DNA of 64,000 nucleotides from Sphingomonas sp. Y57 (GTDB taxonomy: Bacteria; Pseudomonadota; Alphaproteobacteria; Sphingomonadales; Sphingomonadaceae): NCBI RefSeq assembly GCF_001015195.1, contig NZ_LDES01000078.1:1-64000 (forward strand), written 5' to 3'. Under the pieces are notes generated by a model. That model was not told the origin of the DNA and did not search any database. It was given only the letters and a program-made list of their open reading frames with translations. A program made the position numbers and the translations under genes. Positions within the stretch are counted from its first letter, which is position 1. The number at the start of each line of letters is the position of its first letter. Shown piece by piece: positions 46,110-53,655 of this stretch.

Positions 46110-46394
46110 ATGGCCGATGAGATCCTGAATCGCTACCGTGAGAGCATCGACAATATCGACGCCGCGTTGATCTTCATGCTGGCCGAGCGATTCAAGATCA
46201 CCAAGGCGGTGGGCGAACACAAGGCCGCCACCGGCCTCCCGCCCGCCGATCCCGGCCGCGAGCAGATCCAGATCGATCGGCTCCGCGCGCTGGCCAAGAG
46301 CGCCAACCTCGATCCGGACTTCTCGGAGAAATTCCTGCGCTTCGTCATCGACGAGGTGATCCATCATCATCGCAAGGCGGGCGCGGAAGGATAG
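46110..46394 (+). CDS. Chorismate mutase, AroQ type
   Basis: A 94-residue all-helical monofunctional enzyme converting chorismate to prephenate for Phe/Tyr synthesis. RYRESIDNIDAALIFMLAERF carries the active-site Arg/Asp pattern of AroQ helix 1, with the following lysine in KITKAVGEHKA. The last helix is EKFLRFVIDEVIHHHR. The ATG at 46110 has GAGGAA upstream. It is monocistronic, followed directly by a repeat doublet. Confidence 0.9.
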   Translation: MADEILNRYRESIDNIDAALIFMLAERFKITKAVGEHKAATGLPPADPGREQIQIDRLRALAKSANLDPDFSEKFLRFVIDEVIHHHRKAGAEG

Positions 46395-46405
46395 ACCCGA
46401 GCATC

Positions 46406-46500
46406 GTCACCCCAGCGAAGGCTGGGGTCCATGTCTCTCTTCACCCGCGGGGGCATCTGAGAAGATGACAGACATGGGCCCCTGCCTTTGCAGGGGCGAC
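46406..46500. repeat. Hairpin-doublet repeat (family A, CATGTCT subgroup)
   Basis: GTCACCCCAGCGAAGGCTGG, then GTCCATGTCT..AGACATGGGC, then GCCTTTGCAGGGGCGAC. It ends two bases before the Uup-like gene stop. It shares inner sequence with copies at 51781 and 59629. Confidence 0.85.
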
Positions 46501-46502
46501 GG

Positions 46503-48281
46503 TTAAGAGAGGCTCTCCGCCATTTCGGCGAGTTCGAGCCAGCGCAGCTCGGCCTCCTCCTTCTCCGCCTTCGCCGCGTCGATCGCCTTCATCAGGGCGT
46601 CGAACTTCTTCGGGTCCTTCGCATAGAGATCGGGATCCGCCATCACCGCCTCGTCGCGCGCGATCGCGGCTTCGAGCTTCTCGATCTCGGCCGGGAGCAG
46701 ATCGAGATCGCGCTGGTCCTTATAGCTGAGCTTGGTCCTGGCCTTCGGCGCAGCGGCCGGTTCGGCCTTGGCCGCGGCGGGTCTCTTCGCCTCGACGCGG
46801 ACGGTGCGCTGCTTCTCCCAGTCCTCATAGCCACCCGCGACGATGTCGACCTTGCCCGAACCGTCGAGGCCGAGCGTCACCGTCACGGTGCGGTCGAGGA
46901 AGTCGCGGTCGTGGCTGACGATCAGGACGGTGCCCTCATAGTCGGCGATCACCTCCTGCAGCAGGTCGAGTGTCTCGAGGTCGAGGTCATTGGTCGGCTC
47001 GTCGAGCACCAGCAGGTTCGACGGGCGGGCGAACTCTCGCGCCAGCAGCACGCGGGATCGTTCGCCACCGGACAGCGTTCCGATCCGGGCGTCGGCGATC
47101 GCCGGCTCGAACAGGAATTCCTTGAGATAGCCGTGGACATGCTTCTTGACGCCCTGCACCTCGATCCAGTCGCCGCCATCGGCGAGCACGTCGCGAACGC
47201 GCTTCTCGGGCGCCATCAGCTTGCGCTGCTGGTCTATGACGATGCCGTCGAGGGTCTTCGCCAGCCTGACCGTGCCCGAATCGGGCGCGATCTCGCCGGT
47301 CAGCAGCTTGAGCAGGGTCGACTTGCCGGCGCCGTTCGCACCGACCACGCCAATCCTATCGCCGCGCGTCACCCGGAAGGTGAAGTCGCGGATGATGGTG
47401 CGGTCCCCGAACGCCTTGGTGACGTTCTCGGCATCGATCACCACCTTGGTCTTGACGTCGTCCGCAGCGACGGCGAGCCGGGCGGTGCCCTGCGGGCCGA
47501 GCATCGCCTTGCGCTGCGCCCGCATCTCGTGGAGCTTGGCAAGGCGGCCCTGATTGCGCCGCCGCCGCGCGGTGACGCCGCGCAGCATCCAGTGCTCCTC
47601 GATCTTCAGCTTGGCATCGAGCCTCTCGGCGTTGCGCGCCTCCTCCTCATAGACCTTCTCGGTCCAGGCCTCGAATCCGCCGAAGCCGACCTCGGCCCGG
47701 CGGATGCCGCCACGGTCGAGCCACAGCGTCTGACGGGTCAGCCGGGTCAGGAAGGTGCGGTCGTGGCTGATCACGACGAAGGCGCCGGTGTAGCGGCCCA
47801 GCCAGGATTCGAGCCACTCGATCGCGGCAAGGTCGAGATGGTTGGTCGGCTCGTCGAGCAGCAGCACCTCGGGCTCCATCGCCAGAGCGCGGGCGATCGC
47901 GGCGCGGCGCCGCTCGCCGCCGCTCGCGCTCGCCGCGTCGCGCGACAGATCGATGCCGATCTGGCTGGCGATCGCCTCCACCTCGTGGGCGGGCGGAGTG
48001 TCCGCCCCGGCCAGCGCGAAGTCCCGCAGGGTCGCGTGGCCGGCCATCGACGGCTCCTGCTCCAGCAGCACGACGCGGGCACCGGGAACGATGGTGCGCA
48101 GCCCTTCGTCCGAATCGATCCGGCCCGCCAGCAGCTTGAGCAGGGTCGTCTTGCCGGCACCGTTGCGACCGATCAGCGCAAGCCGATCACGCGGGGCAAT
48201 GTTGATGTCGAGGCCGCGGAACAGCCAGCCGCTGCCCTGGACGAGACCGAGGTTCTGATAACTGAGGATCGGGGCGGACAT
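46503..48281 (-). CDS. ABC-F family ATPase, Uup-like
   Basis: A 592-residue soluble protein with two ABC domains. Domain 1 has GRNGAGKTTLLKLL (residues 38-51), SGGERRRAAIARAL and LLLDEPTNHLDL. Domain 2 has GANGAGKSTLLKLL, LSGGERSRVLLAREF and LVLDEPTNDLDLETLDLL. A C-terminal coiled coil (about 515-592) follows an Ala/Lys-rich linker; this DNA/ribosome-binding tail is typical of Uup. The EPTNDLD motif in the second domain is also usual for Uup. The ATG at 48281 is the only good start. It is distinct from the YheS-like gene at 743-2644. Confidence 0.93.
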   Translation of the reverse strand: MSAPILSYQNLGLVQGSGWLFRGLDINIAPRDRLALIGRNGAGKTTLLKLLAGRIDSDEGLRTIVPGARVVLLEQEPSMAGHATLRDFALAGADTPPAHEVEAIASQIGIDLSRDAASASGGERRRAAIARALAMEPEVLLLDEPTNHLDLAAIEWLESWLGRYTGAFVVISHDRTFLTRLTRQTLWLDRGGIRRAEVGFGGFEAWTEKVYEEEARNAERLDAKLKIEEHWMLRGVTARRRRNQGRLAKLHEMRAQRKAMLGPQGTARLAVAADDVKTKVVIDAENVTKAFGDRTIIRDFTFRVTRGDRIGVVGANGAGKSTLLKLLTGEIAPDSGTVRLAKTLDGIVIDQQRKLMAPEKRVRDVLADGGDWIEVQGVKKHVHGYLKEFLFEPAIADARIGTLSGGERSRVLLAREFARPSNLLVLDEPTNDLDLETLDLLQEVIADYEGTVLIVSHDRDFLDRTVTVTLGLDGSGKVDIVAGGYEDWEKQRTVRVEAKRPAAAKAEPAAAPKARTKLSYKDQRDLDLLPAEIEKLEAAIARDEAVMADPDLYAKDPKKFDALMKAIDAAKAEKEEAELRWLELAEMAESLS

Positions 48282-48370
48282 GTGTCTTAGCGCTGCAACA
48301 TCTGTGGGGATTCTGTGGAGACACGAACATTCATGCCCTATTCAAGCCCCTGACCCTATGCCAATAGCCC

Positions 48371-48679
48371 ATGTCAATGCGTAAACCTCTTGCCGCCCTG
48401 TCGCTGGCGCTGCTCGTCGTTGCCGCCTCCCCCGCCTCGGCGGACAGGAATCGCGTGCCCGAGCAGGACGCGCTGCGTGCTGGCGTCCGCTCCGGACAAT
48501 ATCTCCCCTATCAGGAAATGCGCGCCCGTGCGCAGGGACGGGTCGACGGCCAGATGATCGGATCGGAATTCGATCCCGGAACCGGCCGCTATCGATTCAA
48601 GTTTCAGCGTGGCGGTTCGGTGATATGGATGGACATGGACGGCCGCACCGGGCGTGAGCTGGGCCGCGTTGGACAATAA
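48371..48679 (+). CDS. Small exported PepSY-like protein
   Basis: 102 residues. A signal peptide (about 1-24, ending ASPASA) precedes a short domain with QYLPYQEMRARAQGR, IGSEFDPGTGRYRFKFQRGG and VIWMDMDGRTGRELG, resembling a PepSY fold. Such proteins often accompany PhoP/PhoQ-type two-component genes and may modulate the sensor or a protease. The ATG at 48371 or the nearby 48377 could start it. It is 32 bases before the response regulator, so operon membership is likely. Confidence 0.78.
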   Translation: MSMRKPLAALSLALLVVAASPASADRNRVPEQDALRAGVRSGQYLPYQEMRARAQGRVDGQMIGSEFDPGTGRYRFKFQRGGSVIWMDMDGRTGRELGRVGQ

Positions 48680-48711
48680 CCCCCTGCGAAGGGGTCGGAA
48701 GAGGGAAATGC

Positions 48712-49374
48712 ATGCGCGTCCTGATCGTCGAGGATGAACCCAATCTTGGCCGCCAGCTCCGAGCCACGCTCGAAGGCGCCGGCTATGCCGTCGACCTGGC
48801 CACTGATGGCGAGGACGGCCATTTCCTCGGGTCGACGGAAAGCTACGACGCGATCATCCTCGACCTGGGCCTGCCCGAAGTCGACGGACTGACCGTGCTC
48901 GATCGCTGGCGGCGCGAGGGCAAGGACACGCCGGTGCTGGTGCTGACCGCGCGCGACAGCTGGTCGGACAAGGTCGCCGGGCTCGATGCCGGCGCGGACG
49001 ACTATCTGGCCAAGCCGTTCCAGACCGAAGAGCTCATCGCCCGGCTACGTGCGCTGATCCGCCGCGCCTCGGGCAACGCCTCGTCCGAGCTGACTGCCGG
49101 CGACGTCCGGCTCGACACACGCAGCGGCAAGGTGACGCTGGCGGGCGAGCCGGTGAAGCTGACCGCGCAGGAGTACAAGCTGCTCAGCTACCTGCTCCAC
49201 CACAAGGGCAAGGTGGTCAGCCGCACCGAGCTGATCGAGCATATCTACGACCAGGATTTCGACCGCGATTCGAACACGATCGAGGTGTTCGTGACGCGCA
49301 TCCGCAAGAAGCTGGGCCAGGACGTCATCACCACGATCCGCGGCCTCGGCTATTCGCTGGATGACCCTGCTTAA
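48712..49374 (+). CDS. OmpR/PhoP-family response regulator
   Basis: A 220-residue transcription factor. The receiver domain (1-118) has acidic pocket E7/D8, phospho-acceptor D51 in AIILDLGLPEVDG and the lysine in DDYLAKPF. The winged-helix DNA-binding domain (125-220) has VKLTAQEYKLLSYLLHHKGK and DSNTIEVFVTRIRKKLGQD. The ATG at 48712 has GAGGGAAATGC upstream. Its 3' end overlaps the histidine kinase start by 14 bases. Confidence 0.95.
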   Translation: MRVLIVEDEPNLGRQLRATLEGAGYAVDLATDGEDGHFLGSTESYDAIILDLGLPEVDGLTVLDRWRREGKDTPVLVLTARDSWSDKVAGLDAGADDYLAKPFQTEELIARLRALIRRASGNASSELTAGDVRLDTRSGKVTLAGEPVKLTAQEYKLLSYLLHHKGKVVSRTELIEHIYDQDFDRDSNTIEVFVTRIRKKLGQDVITTIRGLGYSLDDPA

Positions 49375-50779
49375 GCGCAGGCTCGCGGCAGCGCGCGCCT
49401 GGGTCCTCGGAAGCAGGGCCTCGACCGGATCGCTGACCCGGCGCATGATCTCGATCGCGGCGCTGTGGATCGGCGTGCTGCTGGTCGGTGGCGGCTTCGC
49501 CCTCGACCGTGTGCTGAGCGAGGCGATCACCCGCAATTTCGACGCGCAGCTCGAATATGTGCTCAACGCGATGATCGCCTCGGCCGAGATCGGACCCGAC
49601 GGCGAGGTCCGCTTCAACCGGCCGCTCGGCGACCAGCGCTTCCTCGAACCCTATTCCGGCCTCTATTGGCAGGTGTCGGGCCACTCGCATGAGCCGTTCC
49701 GGTCGCGGTCGCTGTGGGACCGGGCGCTCCGCCAGGGCGATCCGCATCACGGCCGTACCCTCCACGTCGCCGACAGCGACGAGTTCGACGGCGAGCCGCT
49801 GCGCGTGCTCGACCGCGAGGTGCGGCTGCCGGGATCGAGCACCGAATGGCGCTTTCAGGTTGCCGCCAGCCGGGCCGGGCTCAACGACCAGATCGCGGTG
49901 CTGCGGCGGACGCTGGTGCGCTCCTTCGCGATCCTCGGCCTCGGCCTGCTGATCCTCGCCGCGCTCCAGGCGACCTACGGGCTGTGGCCGCTCAGGACGC
50001 TGCGCCGGGCGGTGGCGGCGGTCAGCTCCGGGATCAGCGCGCGGATCGACGCCAAATTCCCCAACGAGGTCCGCCCGCTCGTCGAGGAGCTCAACGAGCT
50101 GCTCGCCCACAATGAACGACAGGCGGAGGAGGCGCGACGCCACGCCGGCAATCTCGCCCACGCGCTCAAGACCCCGCTGACCGTACTGATGAACGAGGCC
50201 ACCGCGAACAGCCCCGAGCTGGCCGAGACGGTGGTGCGGACGACGATGACGATGCGCCGTCAGGTCGATCATCACCTGGCCCGGGCCCGCGCGGTCGGGC
50301 GACGCGCCAACGCCCAGGCGCGCGCGGAGATATGGCCGTCGCTCAAGGCGGTCGAGCGGGCAATGGCGCGAATGCACCGCCACGTCACGGTCGACCTGGC
50401 CGGTGACCAGCAGGCGGTCGCCCATGTCGAGCGGCAGGACCTTGACGAAATTCTCGGCAATCTGATCGAAAATGCCGCCAAATATGGTCATGGCCGCGTC
50501 TTCGTCACGGTCGCCAGGGTCGCGACGGAGCTGCCCAACGGACGCAAGGCCGACTGGGTCGAGCTGCTGATCGAGGATGACGGGCCCGGCATCCCCGAGG
50601 CCGAGCGGGGCAAGCTGTTCGAACGCGGTGCGCGGCTCGACACAGGCAAGCCCGGCACCGGCCTCGGCCTCGCCATCGTCCGCGACGTGATCGGCATCTA
50701 TGGCGGCACGATCACGCTGGAGGAGAGCGAGGACCTGGGAGGATTGCAGATTCGGGTGCGGTTGCCGGCGGCTGCCTGA
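49361..50779 (+). CDS. Sensor histidine kinase
   Basis: A 472-residue membrane kinase. TM1 (about 29-50) is followed by a periplasmic sensor domain (about 51-188), TM2 (about 189-212) and HAMP. The dimerisation box is HAGNLAHALKTPLTVL with H267. The ATPase domain has NLIENAAKYG (N box), EDDGPGIP (G1) and GTGLGLAIVRDV (G2). Layout and partner resemble the PhoQ-like kinases of alphaproteobacteria. The signal is unknown. It overlaps the regulator gene. Confidence 0.95.
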   Translation: MTLLKRRLAAARAWVLGSRASTGSLTRRMISIAALWIGVLLVGGGFALDRVLSEAITRNFDAQLEYVLNAMIASAEIGPDGEVRFNRPLGDQRFLEPYSGLYWQVSGHSHEPFRSRSLWDRALRQGDPHHGRTLHVADSDEFDGEPLRVLDREVRLPGSSTEWRFQVAASRAGLNDQIAVLRRTLVRSFAILGLGLLILAALQATYGLWPLRTLRRAVAAVSSGISARIDAKFPNEVRPLVEELNELLAHNERQAEEARRHAGNLAHALKTPLTVLMNEATANSPELAETVVRTTMTMRRQVDHHLARARAVGRRANAQARAEIWPSLKAVERAMARMHRHVTVDLAGDQQAVAHVERQDLDEILGNLIENAAKYGHGRVFVTVARVATELPNGRKADWVELLIEDDGPGIPEAERGKLFERGARLDTGKPGTGLGLAIVRDVIGIYGGTITLEESEDLGGLQIRVRLPAAA

Positions 50780-50787
50780 GCTATTTC

Positions 50788-50918
50788 TCCCTCCCTTTCA
50801 GGGGAGGGTGGGTACGGAGTGAAGGCTCGATGCCCCTTCACAGAGTTCTACGAGACGAACGAAGCAGGCTCGCTGCCGCTCGCCACCCACCCCTTCCCCC
50901 TACCTTGAAAGGAAGGGG
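50788..50918. repeat. Long hairpin-doublet repeat (family B)
   Basis: CTCCCTCCCTTTCAGGGGAG at the left and CCTTGAAAGGAAGGGG at the right enclose GC-rich internal sequence including CTCGCCACCCACCCC, shared with the copy at 39820. It lies between convergent genes. Confidence 0.78.
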
Positions 50919-50929
50919 CTTGTTTTTTC

Positions 50930-51754
50930 CTAGAGCTTCTTCCCCGCTCGCCCCGCCAGTTCCACGACATATTGCCAGGCGACGCGGCCCGAGCGGCTGC
51001 CGCGCTGGGTGGCCCAGGCGATCGCGTCGAGCGGCTCGAAGGCGAGGCCGTAGCGGTCAGCATAGCCCTGCACCATTGCGACATAGGTGTCCTGGTCGCA
51101 GACATGGAAACCGAGCGACAGGCCAAAGCGGTCGGCGAGCGCGAGCTTGTCGTCGACGACGTCGCGCGGGTTGATCGGACTGTCCTGCTCGCGCAGGTCG
51201 CGCGAGACGATGTGGCGGCGGTTGGCGGTGACATGGAGCCGGGCATTGGCCGGCCGCGCCTCGGCCCCGCCTTCGAGCATCGAGCGCAGCAGGCGCGGGC
51301 CCTGCCCGCCTGCCGCATCATCGAAGCCGAGATCGTCGAGGAACAGCACGAAGGCGCGCGGCACCTCGGCGATCAGCGCGAACAGGCGCGGCAGCTCCTC
51401 GATCCGCTCGCCGGCGATCTCGATCAGCGCGACGTCGTGGCCCTCGCCGCGGAGCTGGCCGACAGTCGCCTTGACCAGCGCCGACTTACCGGCGCCTCGT
51501 GCGCCCCACAGCAGCACGTCGTGCGCGGCAGCCCCAGTCGCCAACCGCCGGGCATTGTCGAGCAACGCCGCCTTCTGCGTATCGACCCCGGTGAGCAGAT
51601 CGAGCGGCAGCGGTGCGAAGGCGCGGGTCGCGGCGAGGCCATGGTCGCGCCAGACATAGGCGGGATGCGCCGCCGGATCGGCATGCGGCGCGGGCGGCGG
51701 CGCGATCCGCTCGAGGGCGTCGGCGATGCGGGCGAGGATGGCGGGGTCGGTCAT
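50930..51754 (-). CDS. DUF815 family AAA-type ATPase
   Basis: A 274-residue cytosolic ATPase. Walker A is LLWGARGAGKSALVKA (about 83-98), Walker B is AFVLFLDDLGFDD, and the sensor region has ARLHVTANRRHIVSRDL. This is the DUF815 layout, a AAA+ protein with unknown client. The ATG at 51754 is chosen because the conserved start MTDPAIL lies there. It is monocistronic between two repeats. Confidence 0.9.
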   Translation of the reverse strand: MTDPAILARIADALERIAPPPAPHADPAAHPAYVWRDHGLAATRAFAPLPLDLLTGVDTQKAALLDNARRLATGAAAHDVLLWGARGAGKSALVKATVGQLRGEGHDVALIEIAGERIEELPRLFALIAEVPRAFVLFLDDLGFDDAAGGQGPRLLRSMLEGGAEARPANARLHVTANRRHIVSRDLREQDSPINPRDVVDDKLALADRFGLSLGFHVCDQDTYVAMVQGYADRYGLAFEPLDAIAWATQRGSRSGRVAWQYVVELAGRAGKKL

Positions 51755-51780
51755 GGGGGTCCGATAATTCAACCGCCCCC

Positions 51781-51874
51781 GTCATGCCAGCGCAGGGTGG
51801 CATCCATGTCTGTTTTCTCCCCGGAGGGCATCTGGCTGGTGAGAGACATGGACCCCAGCCTTCGCTGGGGTGAC
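51781..51874. repeat. Hairpin-doublet repeat (family A, CATGTCT subgroup)
   Basis: GTCATGCCAGCGCAGGGTGG..CATCCATGTCTG at the left and AGACATGGACCCCAGCCTTC then GCTGGGGTGAC at the right. The inner palindrome ATGTCT/AGACAT is shared with 46406 and 59629. Confidence 0.85.
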
Positions 51875-51883
51875 GATCGAGGA

Positions 51884-52294
51884 TCAGCGTGGTCGTATCA
51901 GGAAGCCCACCCTCTCCCGTCCGCAGATGCTGCCACCAATCGTCTCTCGCCGGACAGGAACCGAGCAGCCTTGGCCTTTCGGAGGAGGATAGCTCTCGCG
52001 CCAGAAAAAGACCCGATTGTCGGAGGTCAGCGCGACCGTCCTAAAAACATTGCGCACGATCCCGCAATTCGCGCCCGACTGATAATCGACGAACAACTGC
52101 GGGATAGGATTCAGGACGCTGGTCCACTGAATATATCGAATGAGCGTGGTACGATCGATCTCCGCCCCGTTCCACAAAAGGCGGTTCTCCGACGAGACGA
52201 CCACCTTGTTGACGATGGGCTCCGCACAAGACAGCGCCGGCGTGCTCGACGCGCAAAGCCCAAGCCACAGCAGCGCATCCCGCAGCGTCCTCAT
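51884..52294 (-). CDS. Small secreted protein, possible ExbD/TolR-like fold
   Basis: 136 residues. A signal peptide (about 1-21) precedes a domain with NKVVVSSENRLLWNGAEIDR, then LNPIPQLFVDYQ and VFRTVALTSDNRVFFW, which resembles the periplasmic part of ExbD/TolR proteins but lacks their membrane anchor. Three cysteines (in SCAEP, ANCGIV and GCSVP) could form disulfides. It starts five bases after the PrsR stop and is probably translated with it. I do not know a named homologue; the TolR resemblance is by eye. Confidence 0.7.
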   Translation of the reverse strand: MRTLRDALLWLGLCASSTPALSCAEPIVNKVVVSSENRLLWNGAEIDRTTLIRYIQWTSVLNPIPQLFVDYQSGANCGIVRNVFRTVALTSDNRVFFWRESYPPPKGQGCSVPVRRETIGGSICGRERVGFLIRPR

Positions 52295-52299
52295 CCGCC

Positions 52300-53655
52300 T
52301 CACGCCTCGATCCCGTACTGGCGCAGCAGGTCGTAGAGGGTCGGGCGGCTGATGCCGAGCATCTTGGCGGCGCTGGAGATATTGCCTTCGCTGCGGGCGA
52401 GCGCGCGGGTGATGGCGGCGCGGTCGGCGGTTTCGCGGATGGCCTTCAGGTTGAGATAGCCGCCGTCCTCCCGTTCCGGCGTGAGGTCGAGATCGTCGGC
52501 GGTGACCAGCTTGCCGTCGGCCATGATCACAGCGCGCTTCAGCCTGTTCTCCAGTTCGCGGACATTGCCGGGCCAGCGCCAGCCATCGATCGCGGCGAGC
52601 GCGTCCGGCGCGAAGCCCTTGACCGGCGAATCCATCTCGCGCGCCAGCTTGCGGAGCAGCGAACGGGCGATCAGCAACGCGTCGCCGGGGCGTTGGGCGA
52701 GCGGCGGGATCCGAACGACGATCTCGGCGAGACGGTAATATAGATCCTCGCGGAAGCGTCCCTCCGCGATCATCGCGTCGAGGTCCTGATGGGTCGCGCA
52801 AACAATCCGGGTATCGACCGGGGTCGCCTTGCGGCTACCGATCCGCTCGATCACGCGTTCCTGGAGGAAGCGCAGCAGCTTGACCTGGAGCGGGAGCGGG
52901 ATGTCGCCGACCTCGTCGAGGAACAGCGTACCGCCCTGCGCCTGCTCGATCTTGCCCTCGGTGGTCTTGATCGCGCCGGTGAAAGCCCCCTTTTCATAGC
53001 CGAACAGTTCGGCCTCAAGCAGGTTCTCGGGGATGGCGGCGCAGTTGATCGCAACGAAGGCGCCGGTACCGCGCTTGCTCGCCTTGTGCAGGAGCCGCGC
53101 GAGCACTTCCTTGCCGGTGCCGCTCGCCCCGAGCAGCATCACCGATACGTCGGTGTTGGCGACCCGCTCGATCGTGCGGACGACCTTGAGCATTGCCGGA
53201 TCGTTGGTGAGCAAGCCATCCTCGGCATCGCCGCCACCCTGCGCCTGGAGCCGGGCATTCTCCTGCTCCAGCGCGTGGAGATGGAAGGCGCGGGCGACGA
53301 TCAGGCCCAGTTCGTCGATGTCGATCGGCTTGTGGTAATAATCATAGGCGCCGGCGGCCACGGCCCGGAGAGCTCCCTCATGCGCGCCATGACCCGAGGC
53401 AACGATCACCTTGGTATCCGGCTTGAGCGACAGGATCGCGTCGAGCGTGGCGAAGCCCTCGGTCGTGCCGTCGGGATCGGGCGGCAGGCCGAGATCGAGG
53501 GTGACGACGGCCGGCTCGTAATGGCGCAGCGCATCGATCGCCGCCTGACGGCTGGTGGCGGAGATCACCTCATAATCCTCATAGGCCCAGCGGAGCTGCT
53601 TCTGCAGCCCCTCATCGTCCTCGACGATCAGGAGACGGGGCTTGGCGGTGCTCAT
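52300..53655 (-). CDS. prsR: PEP-CTERM-box response regulator (PrsR)
   Basis: A 451-residue sigma-54-dependent activator. The receiver domain has D54 in AVVTLDLGLP. The AAA+ core has Walker A GASGTGKEVLARLLH, the sigma-54 contact loop GAFTGAI, Walker B GGTLFLDEVGDIP and the WPGNVRELENRLKRAV segment. A Fis-type helix-turn-helix (SSAAKMLGISRPTLYDLLRQ) ends the protein. PrsR regulators control genes for PEP-CTERM/exosortase-linked exopolysaccharide. The start overlaps the PrsK stop by four bases. Downstream is the small secreted protein. Confidence 0.94.
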   Translation of the reverse strand: MSTAKPRLLIVEDDEGLQKQLRWAYEDYEVISATSRQAAIDALRHYEPAVVTLDLGLPPDPDGTTEGFATLDAILSLKPDTKVIVASGHGAHEGALRAVAAGAYDYYHKPIDIDELGLIVARAFHLHALEQENARLQAQGGGDAEDGLLTNDPAMLKVVRTIERVANTDVSVMLLGASGTGKEVLARLLHKASKRGTGAFVAINCAAIPENLLEAELFGYEKGAFTGAIKTTEGKIEQAQGGTLFLDEVGDIPLPLQVKLLRFLQERVIERIGSRKATPVDTRIVCATHQDLDAMIAEGRFREDLYYRLAEIVVRIPPLAQRPGDALLIARSLLRKLAREMDSPVKGFAPDALAAIDGWRWPGNVRELENRLKRAVIMADGKLVTADDLDLTPEREDGGYLNLKAIRETADRAAITRALARSEGNISSAAKMLGISRPTLYDLLRQYGIEA

